Source: Pararoseomonas sp. SCSIO 73927 (lineage in GTDB: Bacteria; Pseudomonadota; Alphaproteobacteria; Acetobacterales; Acetobacteraceae). Taken from it: DNA of 64,000 bases. The notes under the pieces are model-generated. The model was not told the origin of the DNA, made no database searches, and saw nothing but the letters and a program-made list of their open reading frames with translations. Shown one piece after another: positions 32,864 to 41,224 of the stretch. The stretch's first letter is position 1. Each line of letters starts with the position of its first letter. The translations under genes were made by a program, and so were the position numbers. Location of the stretch: positions 1,054,001 through 1,118,000 of the forward strand of contig NZ_CP146232.1 of the NCBI RefSeq assembly GCF_037040815.1, in the 5' to 3' direction.

Positions 32864-33101
32864 GGGAGGCGGCCTGAGAGAGGGACGCGCGGGCCGGGGG
32901 CATCCGGTGCCGCGGGTTCGCTTCCGTGCGGGAGGGCGGGCGGGCGGCTGCCCACCCCGCCTGGGAAGAGCGGCGCGGATATGCGATAGCCCCGGCGGAG
33001 TGACGCGACGGGGGACAGGGGCTTGAGCGAGCGCTGCACCGCGCATCACCTGGGCGGCGGCCCTGTCCGGCGCAGCGGCGTCGCCTCGGGCGCGGTGCGC
33101 G

Positions 33102-33659
33102 ATGGCCGCTAGCGGGACCCAGCCCAAGGCGCGGGCGGGCCGGTCGCGCGGCGGCAAGAAGGCGCCGGCCGGGCGGTTCGATCTGCTCGACCACCCCATG
33201 TTCTTCCTCGCGCACATCCTCACGCGGTTCGACGGAAACGTGGTGGTGGACCTGCGGCGGCACGGCTTCAGCCAGTCGGATTGGCGGCTGATCTCGACGC
33301 TGCAGTACTCGGACGACCTGACCCTGACCGAGCTGGCCCGCATCACGACGCTCGAGCGATCCTTCGTCGGGCGGGTGGCGGGCAGCCTCGAGGAACGCGG
33401 CCTTGTCCGGCGGAAGTTGCCCGAGGACGACCGCCGGACGACGCGCGTCAGCCTCACCGAGGCGGGCCGGCGCAGCTTCGCCGAGGTGCTGCTGCCGACC
33501 ACCGCCGCCCAGATCGACAACGCGTTCCGGGATGTCGGACCGGAGGATCGCGCGACGCTGTTCCGCGTCCTCCGGCAGATGATGCGGAACGTCTACGACG
33601 TGGCGCGGGAGACGACGCCGATCCTGGATGGCGGACCCGCGGCTAGCGGAGATCCTTGA
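33102..33659 (+). CDS. MarR-family transcriptional regulator
   Basis: 185 residues with a basic N-terminal tail (ARAGRSRGGKKAPAGR). The MarR core is at about 30-165: LTLTELARITTLERSFVGRV, wing RRKLPEDDRRTTRVSLTEAG, then helices through MMRNVYDV. It is convergent with the molybdenum hydroxylase operon; the 3' ends overlap by 17 bases with the CoxG-like gene. It may regulate that operon from a distance or the gene set to its left. No repeated motif of its own was found. The 238-base upstream gap (32864-33101) contains no other gene. Confidence 0.9.
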   Translation: MAASGTQPKARAGRSRGGKKAPAGRFDLLDHPMFFLAHILTRFDGNVVVDLRRHGFSQSDWRLISTLQYSDDLTLTELARITTLERSFVGRVAGSLEERGLVRRKLPEDDRRTTRVSLTEAGRRSFAEVLLPTTAAQIDNAFRDVGPEDRATLFRVLRQMMRNVYDVARETTPILDGGPAASGDP

Positions 33660-34425
33660 GCCATCGGGCGGCCTCCGGCGCGGCGCTCGCCGGCCAGAGC
33701 ACCTTCACGACGCCGTCGGCGCGGTGCAGCTCGACATAGATGTCGGTCGCCAGCCGCCGCTCGCCCAGCCCGGCCGACGCCGAGGCCCCGCCGACGAGGC
33801 GCTGCCACCAGCGCGCGCGCGCCGGCCCGCCGCGTGGCGCGTCCGGCGCTTGCGGGGGCGGCGCCGGGGCAACGACGGGCTCGTCGTCGGCTCCGCCCGC
33901 GCGGTCCTGCACCGGCGTGAGGGCGGGGGCGCCCGGCGCCGCATGGGCCTCCTCCGGCACTGCCTCCCTGGGACCAGCCCTGCGCAGCGCGACGGCGGTA
34001 AAGTTCGCGCCGAACTCGTCCCACATGCGATCGGCCTTGGTCTTCATCATGCCCAGGCCGAAGGAGCCCAGCCGGCCCAGTACGTCGGCCCTGGCCCGGA
34101 TGCGGATCTCGGTGCCTCCCTCGCCGAGGTCGGTCAGGAACAGCTCGCTGCTCTGCCGTATCGTGCTCGCGACGGCGGCGTCCTCGCCGGTTCCCTCGAT
34201 GCGGAGGTAATCGGGCGCGCGGGCTTCCAGGATCCGGGTCCGCACCTTGAAGCGCGCGGCCACGAAGGAGATCCTGACCCTGATCTCGGCCAGGTACTCG
34301 GTGTTGCTCAGCACCTCGACCGCTTCCGTGCCGGGAACGCAGCCGGCCATGACCTGCGGGTCCAGCAGCAGCGCCCAGACCTCGGCCAGCGGCGCCGCGA
34401 CGGTCAGTGTCTTCTCAAGTTCCAC
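33643..34425 (-). CDS. CoxG-like SRPBCC-family protein
   Basis: 260 residues from GTG 34425, preceded by GGAGAA and overlapping the previous gene by 11 bases; an ATG 45 bases earlier is less likely. The first 150 residues are an SRPBCC domain (ELEKTLTVAAPLAEVWALLL, then MAGCVPGTEAVEVL). A Pro/Ala-rich linker follows (about 160-210), and a conserved C-terminal tail includes RWWQRLVGGAS. CoxG anchors or recruits CO dehydrogenase-type enzymes to the membrane in Oligotropha. Here it is the last gene of the large-medium-small-G order, so it probably serves this hydroxylase in the same way. The anchoring role is from the family, not from this sequence. Confidence 0.85.
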   Translation of the reverse strand: MELEKTLTVAAPLAEVWALLLDPQVMAGCVPGTEAVEVLSNTEYLAEIRVRISFVAARFKVRTRILEARAPDYLRIEGTGEDAAVASTIRQSSELFLTDLGEGGTEIRIRARADVLGRLGSFGLGMMKTKADRMWDEFGANFTAVALRRAGPREAVPEEAHAAPGAPALTPVQDRAGGADDEPVVAPAPPPQAPDAPRGGPARARWWQRLVGGASASAGLGERRLATDIYVELHRADGVVKVLWPASAAPEAARWLKDLR

Positions 34426-34891
34426 GCATCTTCTCCGCGGCGGCCATGATCGATTCGACGATGCCGACATAACCGGTGCAGCGGCACAGATTGCCGCCCA
34501 GCCCGGCGCGGACCTCCGCCTCGGTCGGGTCCGGCACCTCGTTCAGGATGGCGATGGCGGCCATCAGGAAGCCCGGCGTGCAGTAGCCGCACTGAAAGCC
34601 GCCATGCTCGGCGAAAGCCTCCTGCAGCGGGTGCAACACCCCGTCCACGCAGAGCCCCTCGACGGTCGTGATCTCATGCCCGTCCGCCTGGGCGGCGAGC
34701 GAGAGGCAGGATTTGACCACCTCGCCGTCCAGCAGCACCGAGCAGGCGCCGCAGACGCCGGTCTCGCAGCCGCGCTTCGTGCCCGTCAGGAACAGGTCGT
34801 CGCGGATGAAGTCGGCGAGCAGCCGCCGCGCCGGCACCTCCATCCGGTGGGGCTGGCCGTTGACGGTCACCTCGATCGCGATGCGGCTCAT
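34415..34891 (-). CDS. 2Fe-2S subunit of a molybdenum hydroxylase (CoxS-like)
   Basis: 158 residues, the usual size. Two iron-sulfur clusters are visible: the plant-type site in GCETGVCGACSVLLDGEVV with a further Cys in SCLSLA, and the second in FQCGYCTPGFLM and GNLCRCTGYVGI. It transfers electrons from the molybdopterin subunit to the FAD subunit. The start overlaps the upstream gene's stop by four bases (ATGA), and the CoxG-like gene overlaps its end. All expected cysteines are present. Confidence 0.96.
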   Translation of the reverse strand: MSRIAIEVTVNGQPHRMEVPARRLLADFIRDDLFLTGTKRGCETGVCGACSVLLDGEVVKSCLSLAAQADGHEITTVEGLCVDGVLHPLQEAFAEHGGFQCGYCTPGFLMAAIAILNEVPDPTEAEVRAGLGGNLCRCTGYVGIVESIMAAAEKMRGT

Positions 34892-35778
34892 GCGATGGCC
34901 CTCTCGGCGGCCCGGTCCGGAGTGGTCGGCGCCATGAGGCGCTCGATCGTGCGGCGCGCCACGACGCGCACCATGTCGCGGCGGTAGGCCGCGCTGCCGC
35001 GCCCGTCGGAGACAGGGTCGATGGCCGATGCCACGATGTCGGCCGCCTCCCGCGCGAGCGCGGGCGTGACCACCCGGCCGGCGAGGAAGGCCTCGGCCTC
35101 CATCACGCGGGTCGGAACCACGGTGGTGGCGCCCACCACCAGCCGCGCCTCCTCGACGACGTCGCCCTCGCGCCGGGCGACGAGGGCGAGGTTGATCAGG
35201 GGCCGGTGCTCGGCGGCGGTCCGGTGGAAGCGGGCGTGGTGGCCGAAGTCGAAGCGCGGCGGCGGCAGGCGGATGTCGGTCAGCACCTCGTCCGGCGCCA
35301 GGGCGCAGGCGTAGTAGTCCACCAGGAACGCCGCGACCGGCAGGAGCCTCTCGCCCCGCGCGCTGCCGAGCGCGAGCCGGGCGTCGAGCGCGGCGAGGCA
35401 GCTCGGCGGGTCCGTGGTGGGGTCCGCGTAGCAGAGATTGCCGCCGATCGTGCCCTGGTTGCGGACCTGCGGGTTGGCGAGGCGCGACGCCATATCCGCC
35501 AGCACGGGGTAGTGCTGCCGAACCAGCGGCGAGCGTGCCACCGCCGCGTGCGTCGTCAGCGCGCCGATCCGCAGGCCGTCGCGCGGGTCGTAGGTGATGC
35601 CGCGCAGGGCGCGCACCCCGGCCAGAGAGATGAGGTGCGTCGGCGTGACCATGCGCTGGCGCAGCGCCAGCAGCAGCGCCGTGCCGCCGGCGATCATCCG
35701 GCAATCCTCCCCGAGGCGCGCGAGCAGCCCGCTGACCTCCGCCACGGTCTCGGGCAACAGCAGGTCGAAGTCACGCAT
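34888..35778 (-). CDS. FAD-binding subunit of a molybdenum hydroxylase (CoxM-like)
   Basis: 296 residues from ATG 35778, after GGAGG, overlapping the large subunit by 8 bases. FAD motifs are MIAGGTALLLALRQR and NQGTIGGNLCYADPTTDPPS. The C-terminal CO_deh_flav_C domain extends from about 180. It accepts electrons from the 2Fe-2S subunit and delivers them to a quinone, oxygen or NAD. Gene order and overlaps indicate a stoichiometric complex with 34415-34891 and 35771-38095. Confidence 0.95.
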   Translation of the reverse strand: MRDFDLLLPETVAEVSGLLARLGEDCRMIAGGTALLLALRQRMVTPTHLISLAGVRALRGITYDPRDGLRIGALTTHAAVARSPLVRQHYPVLADMASRLANPQVRNQGTIGGNLCYADPTTDPPSCLAALDARLALGSARGERLLPVAAFLVDYYACALAPDEVLTDIRLPPPRFDFGHHARFHRTAAEHRPLINLALVARREGDVVEEARLVVGATTVVPTRVMEAEAFLAGRVVTPALAREAADIVASAIDPVSDGRGSAAYRRDMVRVVARRTIERLMAPTTPDRAAERAIA

Positions 35779-38095
35779 GGCCGCTCCTCCGCGCGCGCAG
35801 CCCGGCCAGGATCTTCTCCGGCGTGATCGGCAGGTCGCGGATCCGCACCCCCACGGCGTCGTGGACGGCGTTGGCGATGGCGCCAGCGCCCGGCAGCATC
35901 GCCGTCTCGCTCGCGCCCTTTGCGCCGTGGGGCCCGTTCGGCTCCAGCGACTCCACGATGCCGGAGCAGATGTGGGGCAGCGATTCCGCCGTGGGCATGG
36001 TGTAGTCGGCAAGATTGCCGTTCAGCAGCCGGCAATCCTCGAAGCGCATCTCCTCGTAGAGCGCCCAGCCGATGCTCATGGCCGCCGCGCCGCAGGTCTG
36101 GCCGTGCACCGCCAGCGGGTTCAGCGCGCGGCCGCAATCGTCCGAGACGACGGTCCCCACGACCTCCACCTGGCCGGTCTCCGTATCCACCTCGACCTCC
36201 ACGGCTTGGGCCGCGAAGGAGTAGCCGGGGGCCACGTTGCCGTACTGGTCGGGCCGTGCCATGGCGAGAGTGGTGGGAGGGTCGTAGGTGGCCGTGACCC
36301 GCAGCTCGCCGCCACCGTGCCGGTAAATGTGCATGCGCGCCAGCTCGCCGAAGGTCAGCCGGCGGTTGGGCGAGGCCGAGGTCGCGTAGACCTCGCCGCC
36401 GGAGACGGTGAGGTCGGCCTCGGGCACGCCGAGGGTTTCGGAAGCGATCGTGAGGAGCCTGCCCCGGATCTCGCGTCCGGCCCGGATGGCGGCATTGCCG
36501 GCGAGGATGGTGACGCGGGAGGCGATGGAGCCGTGCCCGTAGGGCGAGGTGTCCGTGTCGGTCGGCAGGACGGTGACGTGCGACATGGGCAGGCCCAGCT
36601 CCGCAGCGCAGCACTGCGCCAGCATGGTGTAGGCGCCCTGCCCCATGTCGGACTCACCGGTGGAGAGGGTGACGCGCCCGTCGGTGCTCATGCGGGCGAC
36701 CACGATGGACCCGTCCCAGTTGCCCATCTCGCGGTTGCCGCTGACATGGATGGCGCCCGCGAAGCCGATGCCCCGGCGCTTCGCACCCGATGTCCGCGGC
36801 CCCGCCCTCTTCGCCGCCCAGCCGATGCCCTCGCTGACCTGGTCGAGGCACTGGGACAGGCCGGCGCTGCCGAGTTCGAAGCCGTGCACGGTGGTATCCC
36901 CCGCCTGCACGGCGTTCCGCTTCATGAACTCGACGGGATCGATGCCCAGCATCCCCGCCATTTCCGCCATGTGGCTGTTGAGCGCGAAGGCCGCCTGCGG
37001 GCCGCCGAAGCCGCGGAGGGCACCGCGCGGCGGATGGTTGGTGAAGGCGAGCCGGCCGTGGAGCCGCACGTCCTTTAGGTGGCGGTGCATGTTGTCGCTC
37101 CGCACCAGCGACACCTGCAGGACGTGGGTGGCGAGGCCCTCATAGGCGCCGCAATCGGCCAGGAGGCCCACCTCCTTCGCGATGATCCGGCCCTCGGCGT
37201 CGGCGCCCATCCGCAGCCGGATCCGCTCCGCCGGACTGGAGCGCGCGCCCAGGAAGTCGTCGAGGCGGCTGTTGAGGAACCGGACGGGCCGGCCGAGCCG
37301 CCAGGCCATCCAGGCGCAGATGAGGCTGTTGCACTCCTCCACCGTCTTGCCGCCGAAGGCGCCCCCGACGGTGGACTGGATGACGCGCACGGCGGACACC
37401 GGAAGGCCCAGCGCCTCCGCGAAGCGGTTGCGCTGGAGAAAGGCGGTCTGCGTCGGCGTGCGCACGACCAGCCGGCCGCTCTCCTCCACCCAGGCCACCG
37501 TCGCCATCGGCTCCAGGTAGCCCGGATACTGGGGGGTGGTCTCGTAGTCCGCCTCATGCACCAGCGCGGCGCGGGCGAAGGCGGCGTCCACGTCGCCGCG
37601 CTCCACCCTGTACTCGATGGAGAGGTTGCCGGTGTTCTCGTGGACCTCAATCGCCCCCGGGCGCAGCGCCTCCTCCATGTCGCGGACCAGGGGAAGCGGC
37701 TCGTACTCGATCCGGACGAGGTCCAGGGCGTCGCGGGCCGTCTCCTCGTCCACCGCCGCGACCACGACCACCTCCTCGCCGGCGAAGCGGACCTTCGACA
37801 CGGCGAGGATGCGGTGCTGCTTGCGGTGAACGCCGGTCAGCCGCTCGGGCGTGTCCTCGCCCGTGAGGACGGCGAGCACCCCCGGGAGGGACCGGGCGGC
37901 GGCGGTGTCGATGCGGATGATCCGGGCATGGGCGTGCGGGCTCCGCAGCACCTTCAGGTGCAGCATGCCCGGCATCCGGAAGTCGCCGCCGTACACGGCC
38001 CTCCCCGTCAGCTTCTCCCGGGCGTTCACCTGCGGCGTCGGTCGCCCGATCGCCGAGGTGCCGTCGTCGGGGAAGGCGTGTGGCGTTGCGGTCAT
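35771..38095 (-). CDS. Molybdopterin-binding large subunit, xanthine dehydrogenase family (CoxL-like, not CODH)
   Basis: 774 residues, usual length. The a/b hammerhead domain covers about 20-130, followed by the Mo-pterin-binding domain. Motifs include QSTVGGAFGGKTVEECNSLI, RGALRGFGGPQAAF and GKGASE-like GAKGASETAM near 735, which holds the probable catalytic Glu. The CO dehydrogenase loop AYRCSFR is absent; the equivalent place reads RGALRGFGGPQ. It therefore probably hydroxylates an organic substrate (aldehyde, N-heterocycle or aromatic CoA-type compound) rather than CO. It is first in the operon and overlaps the FAD subunit by 8 bases. No cofactor insertion (XdhC/CoxD) gene is in the window. 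Confidence 0.93.
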   Translation of the reverse strand: MTATPHAFPDDGTSAIGRPTPQVNAREKLTGRAVYGGDFRMPGMLHLKVLRSPHAHARIIRIDTAAARSLPGVLAVLTGEDTPERLTGVHRKQHRILAVSKVRFAGEEVVVVAAVDEETARDALDLVRIEYEPLPLVRDMEEALRPGAIEVHENTGNLSIEYRVERGDVDAAFARAALVHEADYETTPQYPGYLEPMATVAWVEESGRLVVRTPTQTAFLQRNRFAEALGLPVSAVRVIQSTVGGAFGGKTVEECNSLICAWMAWRLGRPVRFLNSRLDDFLGARSSPAERIRLRMGADAEGRIIAKEVGLLADCGAYEGLATHVLQVSLVRSDNMHRHLKDVRLHGRLAFTNHPPRGALRGFGGPQAAFALNSHMAEMAGMLGIDPVEFMKRNAVQAGDTTVHGFELGSAGLSQCLDQVSEGIGWAAKRAGPRTSGAKRRGIGFAGAIHVSGNREMGNWDGSIVVARMSTDGRVTLSTGESDMGQGAYTMLAQCCAAELGLPMSHVTVLPTDTDTSPYGHGSIASRVTILAGNAAIRAGREIRGRLLTIASETLGVPEADLTVSGGEVYATSASPNRRLTFGELARMHIYRHGGGELRVTATYDPPTTLAMARPDQYGNVAPGYSFAAQAVEVEVDTETGQVEVVGTVVSDDCGRALNPLAVHGQTCGAAAMSIGWALYEEMRFEDCRLLNGNLADYTMPTAESLPHICSGIVESLEPNGPHGAKGASETAMLPGAGAIANAVHDAVGVRIRDLPITPEKILAGLRARRSGHA

Positions 38096-38194
38096 CTGCG
38101 TCCGGAGAGGTCGTTTCGCCCTGCCCCGGCTTCCTGGCGCATCAGCCGCGGCCTGCCGACGCTAGGCCTCCCGATCGGGATCGGCAACAAGAAC

Positions 38195-38208
38195 CGTGCT
38201 TAGGCACG
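38195..38208. terminator. Hairpin, terminator or operator upstream of the CoxL operon
   Basis: CGTGC-TTAG-GCACG (38195-38208) is a perfect 5-bp stem followed on the plus strand by TTTTAATT and on the minus strand by GTTCTTGTT. It lies 74 bases beyond the stop of the minus-strand gene ending at 38282 and 100 bases upstream of the CoxL start. It could end the large Rieske operon or bind a regulator of the Cox-like operon. The AT-rich setting stands out. Confidence 0.45.
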
Positions 38209-38281
38209 TTTTAATTCGCAAGTTCCGGAGGTGGACCGGTGCGCCACCCGATGCCGCGCGCGAGGAGCACGCCCGCACCCG

Positions 38282-38659
38282 TCACCCGGGCTGGGCGACG
38301 GCGCCGTCCGGCCGGTACGACATGGCGTACTGGAAGTAGTCCGCCCGCGGATCGTCGTAGAGGGTGACCGAGGCGCCGCCGCCGGCGCGGCCGCGGAACC
38401 GCTCCCGCGAGGCGTGGTCGTAGCCCTCGAAGGCGATGTCGTCGGTGAAGCGCAGCTCCACGACGCCGACCCCGTCGAGGACCAGGGTGTCCGGGCCGAG
38501 ATGCACCACCTGCCCTGTCCCGATGTCGCGGAAGCCGTCCGGCAGCGGCTCGATGACGAAGCTCTCGCCCGTGCCGAGCGCGTGGACCAGGACGGGGCAG
38601 CGGCCGGCGCAGCGCCGGTGCGCCGCCACCGCGACGATGCGCCGCGTGTCCGGATCCAT
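38282..38659 (-). CDS. Hypothetical protein in the Rieske operon
   Basis: 125 residues from ATG 38659, closely preceded by GGAGGAGG. I do not recognise a family. Visible features: a Cys pair (RRCAGRC) near residue 17, a beta-rich middle (SFVIEPLPDGFRD, then QVVHLGPDTLVLDGVGVVEL) and a C-terminal run YDDPRADYFQYAMSY. It has no membrane segment or signal. It is the last minus-strand gene of the Rieske set, 109 bases past that gene, and could be an oxygenase-associated small protein. The strong ribosome site and natural composition argue that it is real. Confidence 0.5.
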   Translation of the reverse strand: MDPDTRRIVAVAAHRRCAGRCPVLVHALGTGESFVIEPLPDGFRDIGTGQVVHLGPDTLVLDGVGVVELRFTDDIAFEGYDHASRERFRGRAGGGASVTLYDDPRADYFQYAMSYRPDGAVAQPG

Positions 38660-38768
38660 CCCCGTCCTCCTCCCGCCGCCCGGCCAGCTCATGCCGTCCA
38701 TCCCGCGGGCGCCTCCGTCCAGTGGGGACGGAGGACGACCCTCATGGCGCGGGCCGCCATCCCGCGGA

Positions 38769-39854
38769 TCATCCCTTCCCCGCCGCCCGCAGCTCCGTCA
38801 GCTGCTTGCGCGTGACCTGGGCGAGGTGGCGGCGCAGGCGGATGAGGCCGGCGTCGTGCTGGTAGAGCATCTCGTACTTCTCCAGCCCCGGCTTGCAGCC
38901 CTGCAGCATCTCGCGGTCCTGCTCTAGCACCGCCCAGTGCCGCGGCTCCATGCGGGTCCTGTAGAGGAAGCGCCAGGTGTCGCGCTGCCAGCCCTCCACC
39001 TTGCGGCAGCGCCAGAAGAAGCTGGCCGTGTTGTTCTCGTCGATGGGAGTCGCGAAGCCGATGATGGCGAAGTTGCCGCCCGGCCCGCCGGAGGGCGGGT
39101 AGGGGATCTCCAGCCGCACGTAGATCGCGCCGTCGTCCACCAGCTCGGACCAGTCGAAGTTCACGTCCCGCTGCCCCTCCTTCTCGAAGAAGAAGCCGGT
39201 GGGCGTGTCGCGGGTGACGAAGTGGGCCTGGGTGTCGCCCTGGTACATCGTGTGCGAGTTCGCGTGCAGGAAGGTCCCGTGCATCGGGTCCATCGCGTTG
39301 TCCAGCGAGTAGCGCCAGAACATCTCCCAGTCCGCGTAGCAGACGAAACGCTCCCACTCCGGCGCGGCGAGCTGCGGGGGCGGGACGAAGTCCGGCGCCT
39401 CCTCGTGCAGGGCGTCGCCGAACCAGACGAAAATCGCGTCGGCCACCTCGACGGCCGGATAGGTCTTCACCGCCTTCTTGCCCTCGAGCGGGCAGCCGGG
39501 CTGGCCGGGCACGGAGAGGACGGTGCCGTCCGGCCCCACCTCAACGCCGTGGTAGTTGCAGCGCAGCCGGTCGCCCTCGTTCTGCCCGCGGGACAGCGGG
39601 ACGGCGCGGTGCGGGCAGCGGTCCACCTGCACGTGGATGGCGCCGGCGGCGTCGCGCCAGAGCACGAGCGGCTCGCCGAGCCGCGTCAGCCCGACAGGCT
39701 TCTCGCCGGCTTTGACGAAGCGCGAGGGCAGCACCGGCCACCAGCGGTTGCGGACGCCGAGCTTCAGCGCCTCGCGGATCTCGGCGTCGGTCACGGGGCC
39801 GTTCTGGCCCGGAGCCGGCCGGGTGGCGGTACGGGGGGAGAGGGTGGTGCTCAT
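38769..39854 (-). CDS. Rieske non-heme iron oxygenase, alpha subunit
   Basis: 361 residues. The Rieske cluster is CPH...CNYHG with Cys80, His82, Cys99 and His102. The mononuclear iron site is NAMDPMHGTFLH with Asp189, His192 and His197, plus a late EQDREML carrying the probable Asp ligand. Length and layout resemble phthalate 4,5-dioxygenase and vanillate or dicamba demethylase-type (type IA) enzymes, which work with a PDR/VanB reductase; such a reductase is encoded at 40232. It may hydroxylate an aromatic ring or demethylate an ether or amine. It lies four bases after the small HTH-like gene. Confidence 0.93.
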   Translation of the reverse strand: MSTTLSPRTATRPAPGQNGPVTDAEIREALKLGVRNRWWPVLPSRFVKAGEKPVGLTRLGEPLVLWRDAAGAIHVQVDRCPHRAVPLSRGQNEGDRLRCNYHGVEVGPDGTVLSVPGQPGCPLEGKKAVKTYPAVEVADAIFVWFGDALHEEAPDFVPPPQLAAPEWERFVCYADWEMFWRYSLDNAMDPMHGTFLHANSHTMYQGDTQAHFVTRDTPTGFFFEKEGQRDVNFDWSELVDDGAIYVRLEIPYPPSGGPGGNFAIIGFATPIDENNTASFFWRCRKVEGWQRDTWRFLYRTRMEPRHWAVLEQDREMLQGCKPGLEKYEMLYQHDAGLIRLRRHLAQVTRKQLTELRAAGKG

Positions 39855-39858
39855 GGGC

Positions 39859-40089
39859 TTAGGCTCCCAGCTCCCGCATCGTCGCCTGGAAGTTCTCGGG
39901 GGTCCACTGGCCTCCCGCCCGGGGGCGGATGCGGGAGCGGTTGAGGGCCGCGATCAGGTCCTCCAGCTCCCAGTTGCCCTTCGCAAAGGCCGCCTCAATG
40001 GCGTCGGCCAGGCCGCCCTCCCACTCGGTCGGCAGGCGGCTGATGCTCTGCCGCTCCTCCAGATGGGGGAAGCGATAGGTGTCGTTCAC
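39859..40089 (-). CDS. Small recombinase-like helix-turn-helix domain protein
   Basis: 76 residues. The second half has a helix-turn-helix look: LEDLIAALNRSRIRPRAGGQ followed by WTPENFQATMRELG, very like the short DNA-binding domain at the end of serine recombinases (rule: Arg, small residues, then trp-thr at the turn). There is no catalytic recombinase domain. Proteins of this kind accompany Rieske oxygenases in proteobacterial operons. The spacing of four bases to the oxygenase suggests tight co-expression. Its job, regulator or oxygenase accessory, is unknown. Confidence 0.75.
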   Translation of the reverse strand: MNDTYRFPHLEERQSISRLPTEWEGGLADAIEAAFAKGNWELEDLIAALNRSRIRPRAGGQWTPENFQATMRELGA

Positions 40090-40231
40090 GATGCCTTCTC
40101 CTCTCGCTCGGCACCCCGCCCCTGCAACGGGACGGGCACCACCGCCGGCGGGCGCGCCAGGCCGGCGCCCCGGATCCTGTCGCTGCTCCGCCGGGCCTGC
40201 ACCCGGGCGGCGGTACGGTATCCCGGCGTGC

Positions 40232-41224
40232 TCACAGGTCGAGCACCAGGCGGGGCGACCTCGCCCGCGACACGCAGGTCATCATCGTCCCGTTCCCCGC
40301 CCGCTCCGAGGCGGAGAGGATGCTGTCGCGGTGATCCACCTCGCCCTCCAGCACCGGCACCTCGCAGGTGCCGCAAACGCCCTGCTCGCAGGAGCACGGG
40401 ATGGACAGGCCGGCGTCGTTCAGCACGGCGAGCACGGTGCGATCGGGGGGCACGGTCACGGTGAAGCCGCTGGCGGCGCACTCCACCTCGAAGCTGTCGG
40501 AGGTCTCGCCCTCCGGGCGGGCCCGGGGGGTAAACCACTCGAAGCGGACGCTGTTCTCCGGCCAGCCGGCCGTGGCCGCCTCCACCGCCGTCATCAGCCC
40601 GTCCGGGCCGCAGCAGTAGAGGAGTGTCTCGGGGCGCGCCTCCGCGAGATGGGCGGCGACGTCGAGGCGCGTGCCCTCGGTGCTGGCATAGACGGAGACC
40701 TCGCCAGCCCCGGCGGCCGCCAGGGCGCGCGCCTCGCGGAGGAAGGGCGCGTCGGCGGTCCGCGGCGCGCAGAGCAGGAGGGACCAGCGCGCCCCCGCCG
40801 CAGTGGCGGCCCGCATCATCGGCAGCAGCGGCGTGATGCCGATGCCGCCAGCGACGAAGAGGTAGTTCGGCGCCGGGTCGAAGGCGAAGTTGTTGCGCGG
40901 CAGGCCGAGGGTGACGGTCACGCCCGGCCGCAGCTCCCCGCGATGCACGAAGCGGGAGGCCCGGCCGCCCTTCACATCGCGGACGGCGATCCGGTAGGTG
41001 TGGCGATCCGCGGGATCGCCGCAAAGGGAGTATTGCCGGACCGTGCCGTCCGGCAGGTGCAGGTCGACATGCGAGCCCGGCTCGTAGCGCGGCAGCTCGC
41101 GCCCGTCCTCCGCCTCGAAGTCGAGGGAGAGGATGCCCGGCGCCTCGAGGGTGACGCGGCGCAGCAGGGCGGCGAAGCTTCCGGCCTCGGCGGCCACCGC
41201 CGCGGGATTGCCGATGGCGTTCAT
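40232..41224 (-). CDS. PDR/VanB-family oxidoreductase, partner of the Rieske oxygenase
   Basis: 330 residues. Order: flavin domain (VRQYSLCGDP near residue 88), NAD domain (YLFVAGGIGITPLLPMM; CCGPDGLMTAV) and C-terminal 2Fe-2S ferredoxin (PCSCEQGVCGTCEVPVLEG, with a fourth Cys in MMTCVSRA). It carries electrons from NAD(P)H to the Rieske protein at 38769. It overlaps the aldehyde dehydrogenase by four bases (ATGA). A 142-base gap separates it from the small HTH gene and may hold a second promoter. Confidence 0.93.
   Translation of the reverse strand: MNAIGNPAAVAAEAGSFAALLRRVTLEAPGILSLDFEAEDGRELPRYEPGSHVDLHLPDGTVRQYSLCGDPADRHTYRIAVRDVKGGRASRFVHRGELRPGVTVTLGLPRNNFAFDPAPNYLFVAGGIGITPLLPMMRAATAAGARWSLLLCAPRTADAPFLREARALAAAGAGEVSVYASTEGTRLDVAAHLAEARPETLLYCCGPDGLMTAVEAATAGWPENSVRFEWFTPRARPEGETSDSFEVECAASGFTVTVPPDRTVLAVLNDAGLSIPCSCEQGVCGTCEVPVLEGEVDHRDSILSASERAGNGTMMTCVSRARSPRLVLDL

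Noticed and set aside
35771-38095. Carbon monoxide dehydrogenase large subunit
   Set aside because: The CODH active-site loop (AYRCSFR) is missing and replaced by RGALRGFGGPQ, so only the wider xanthine dehydrogenase family is supported.
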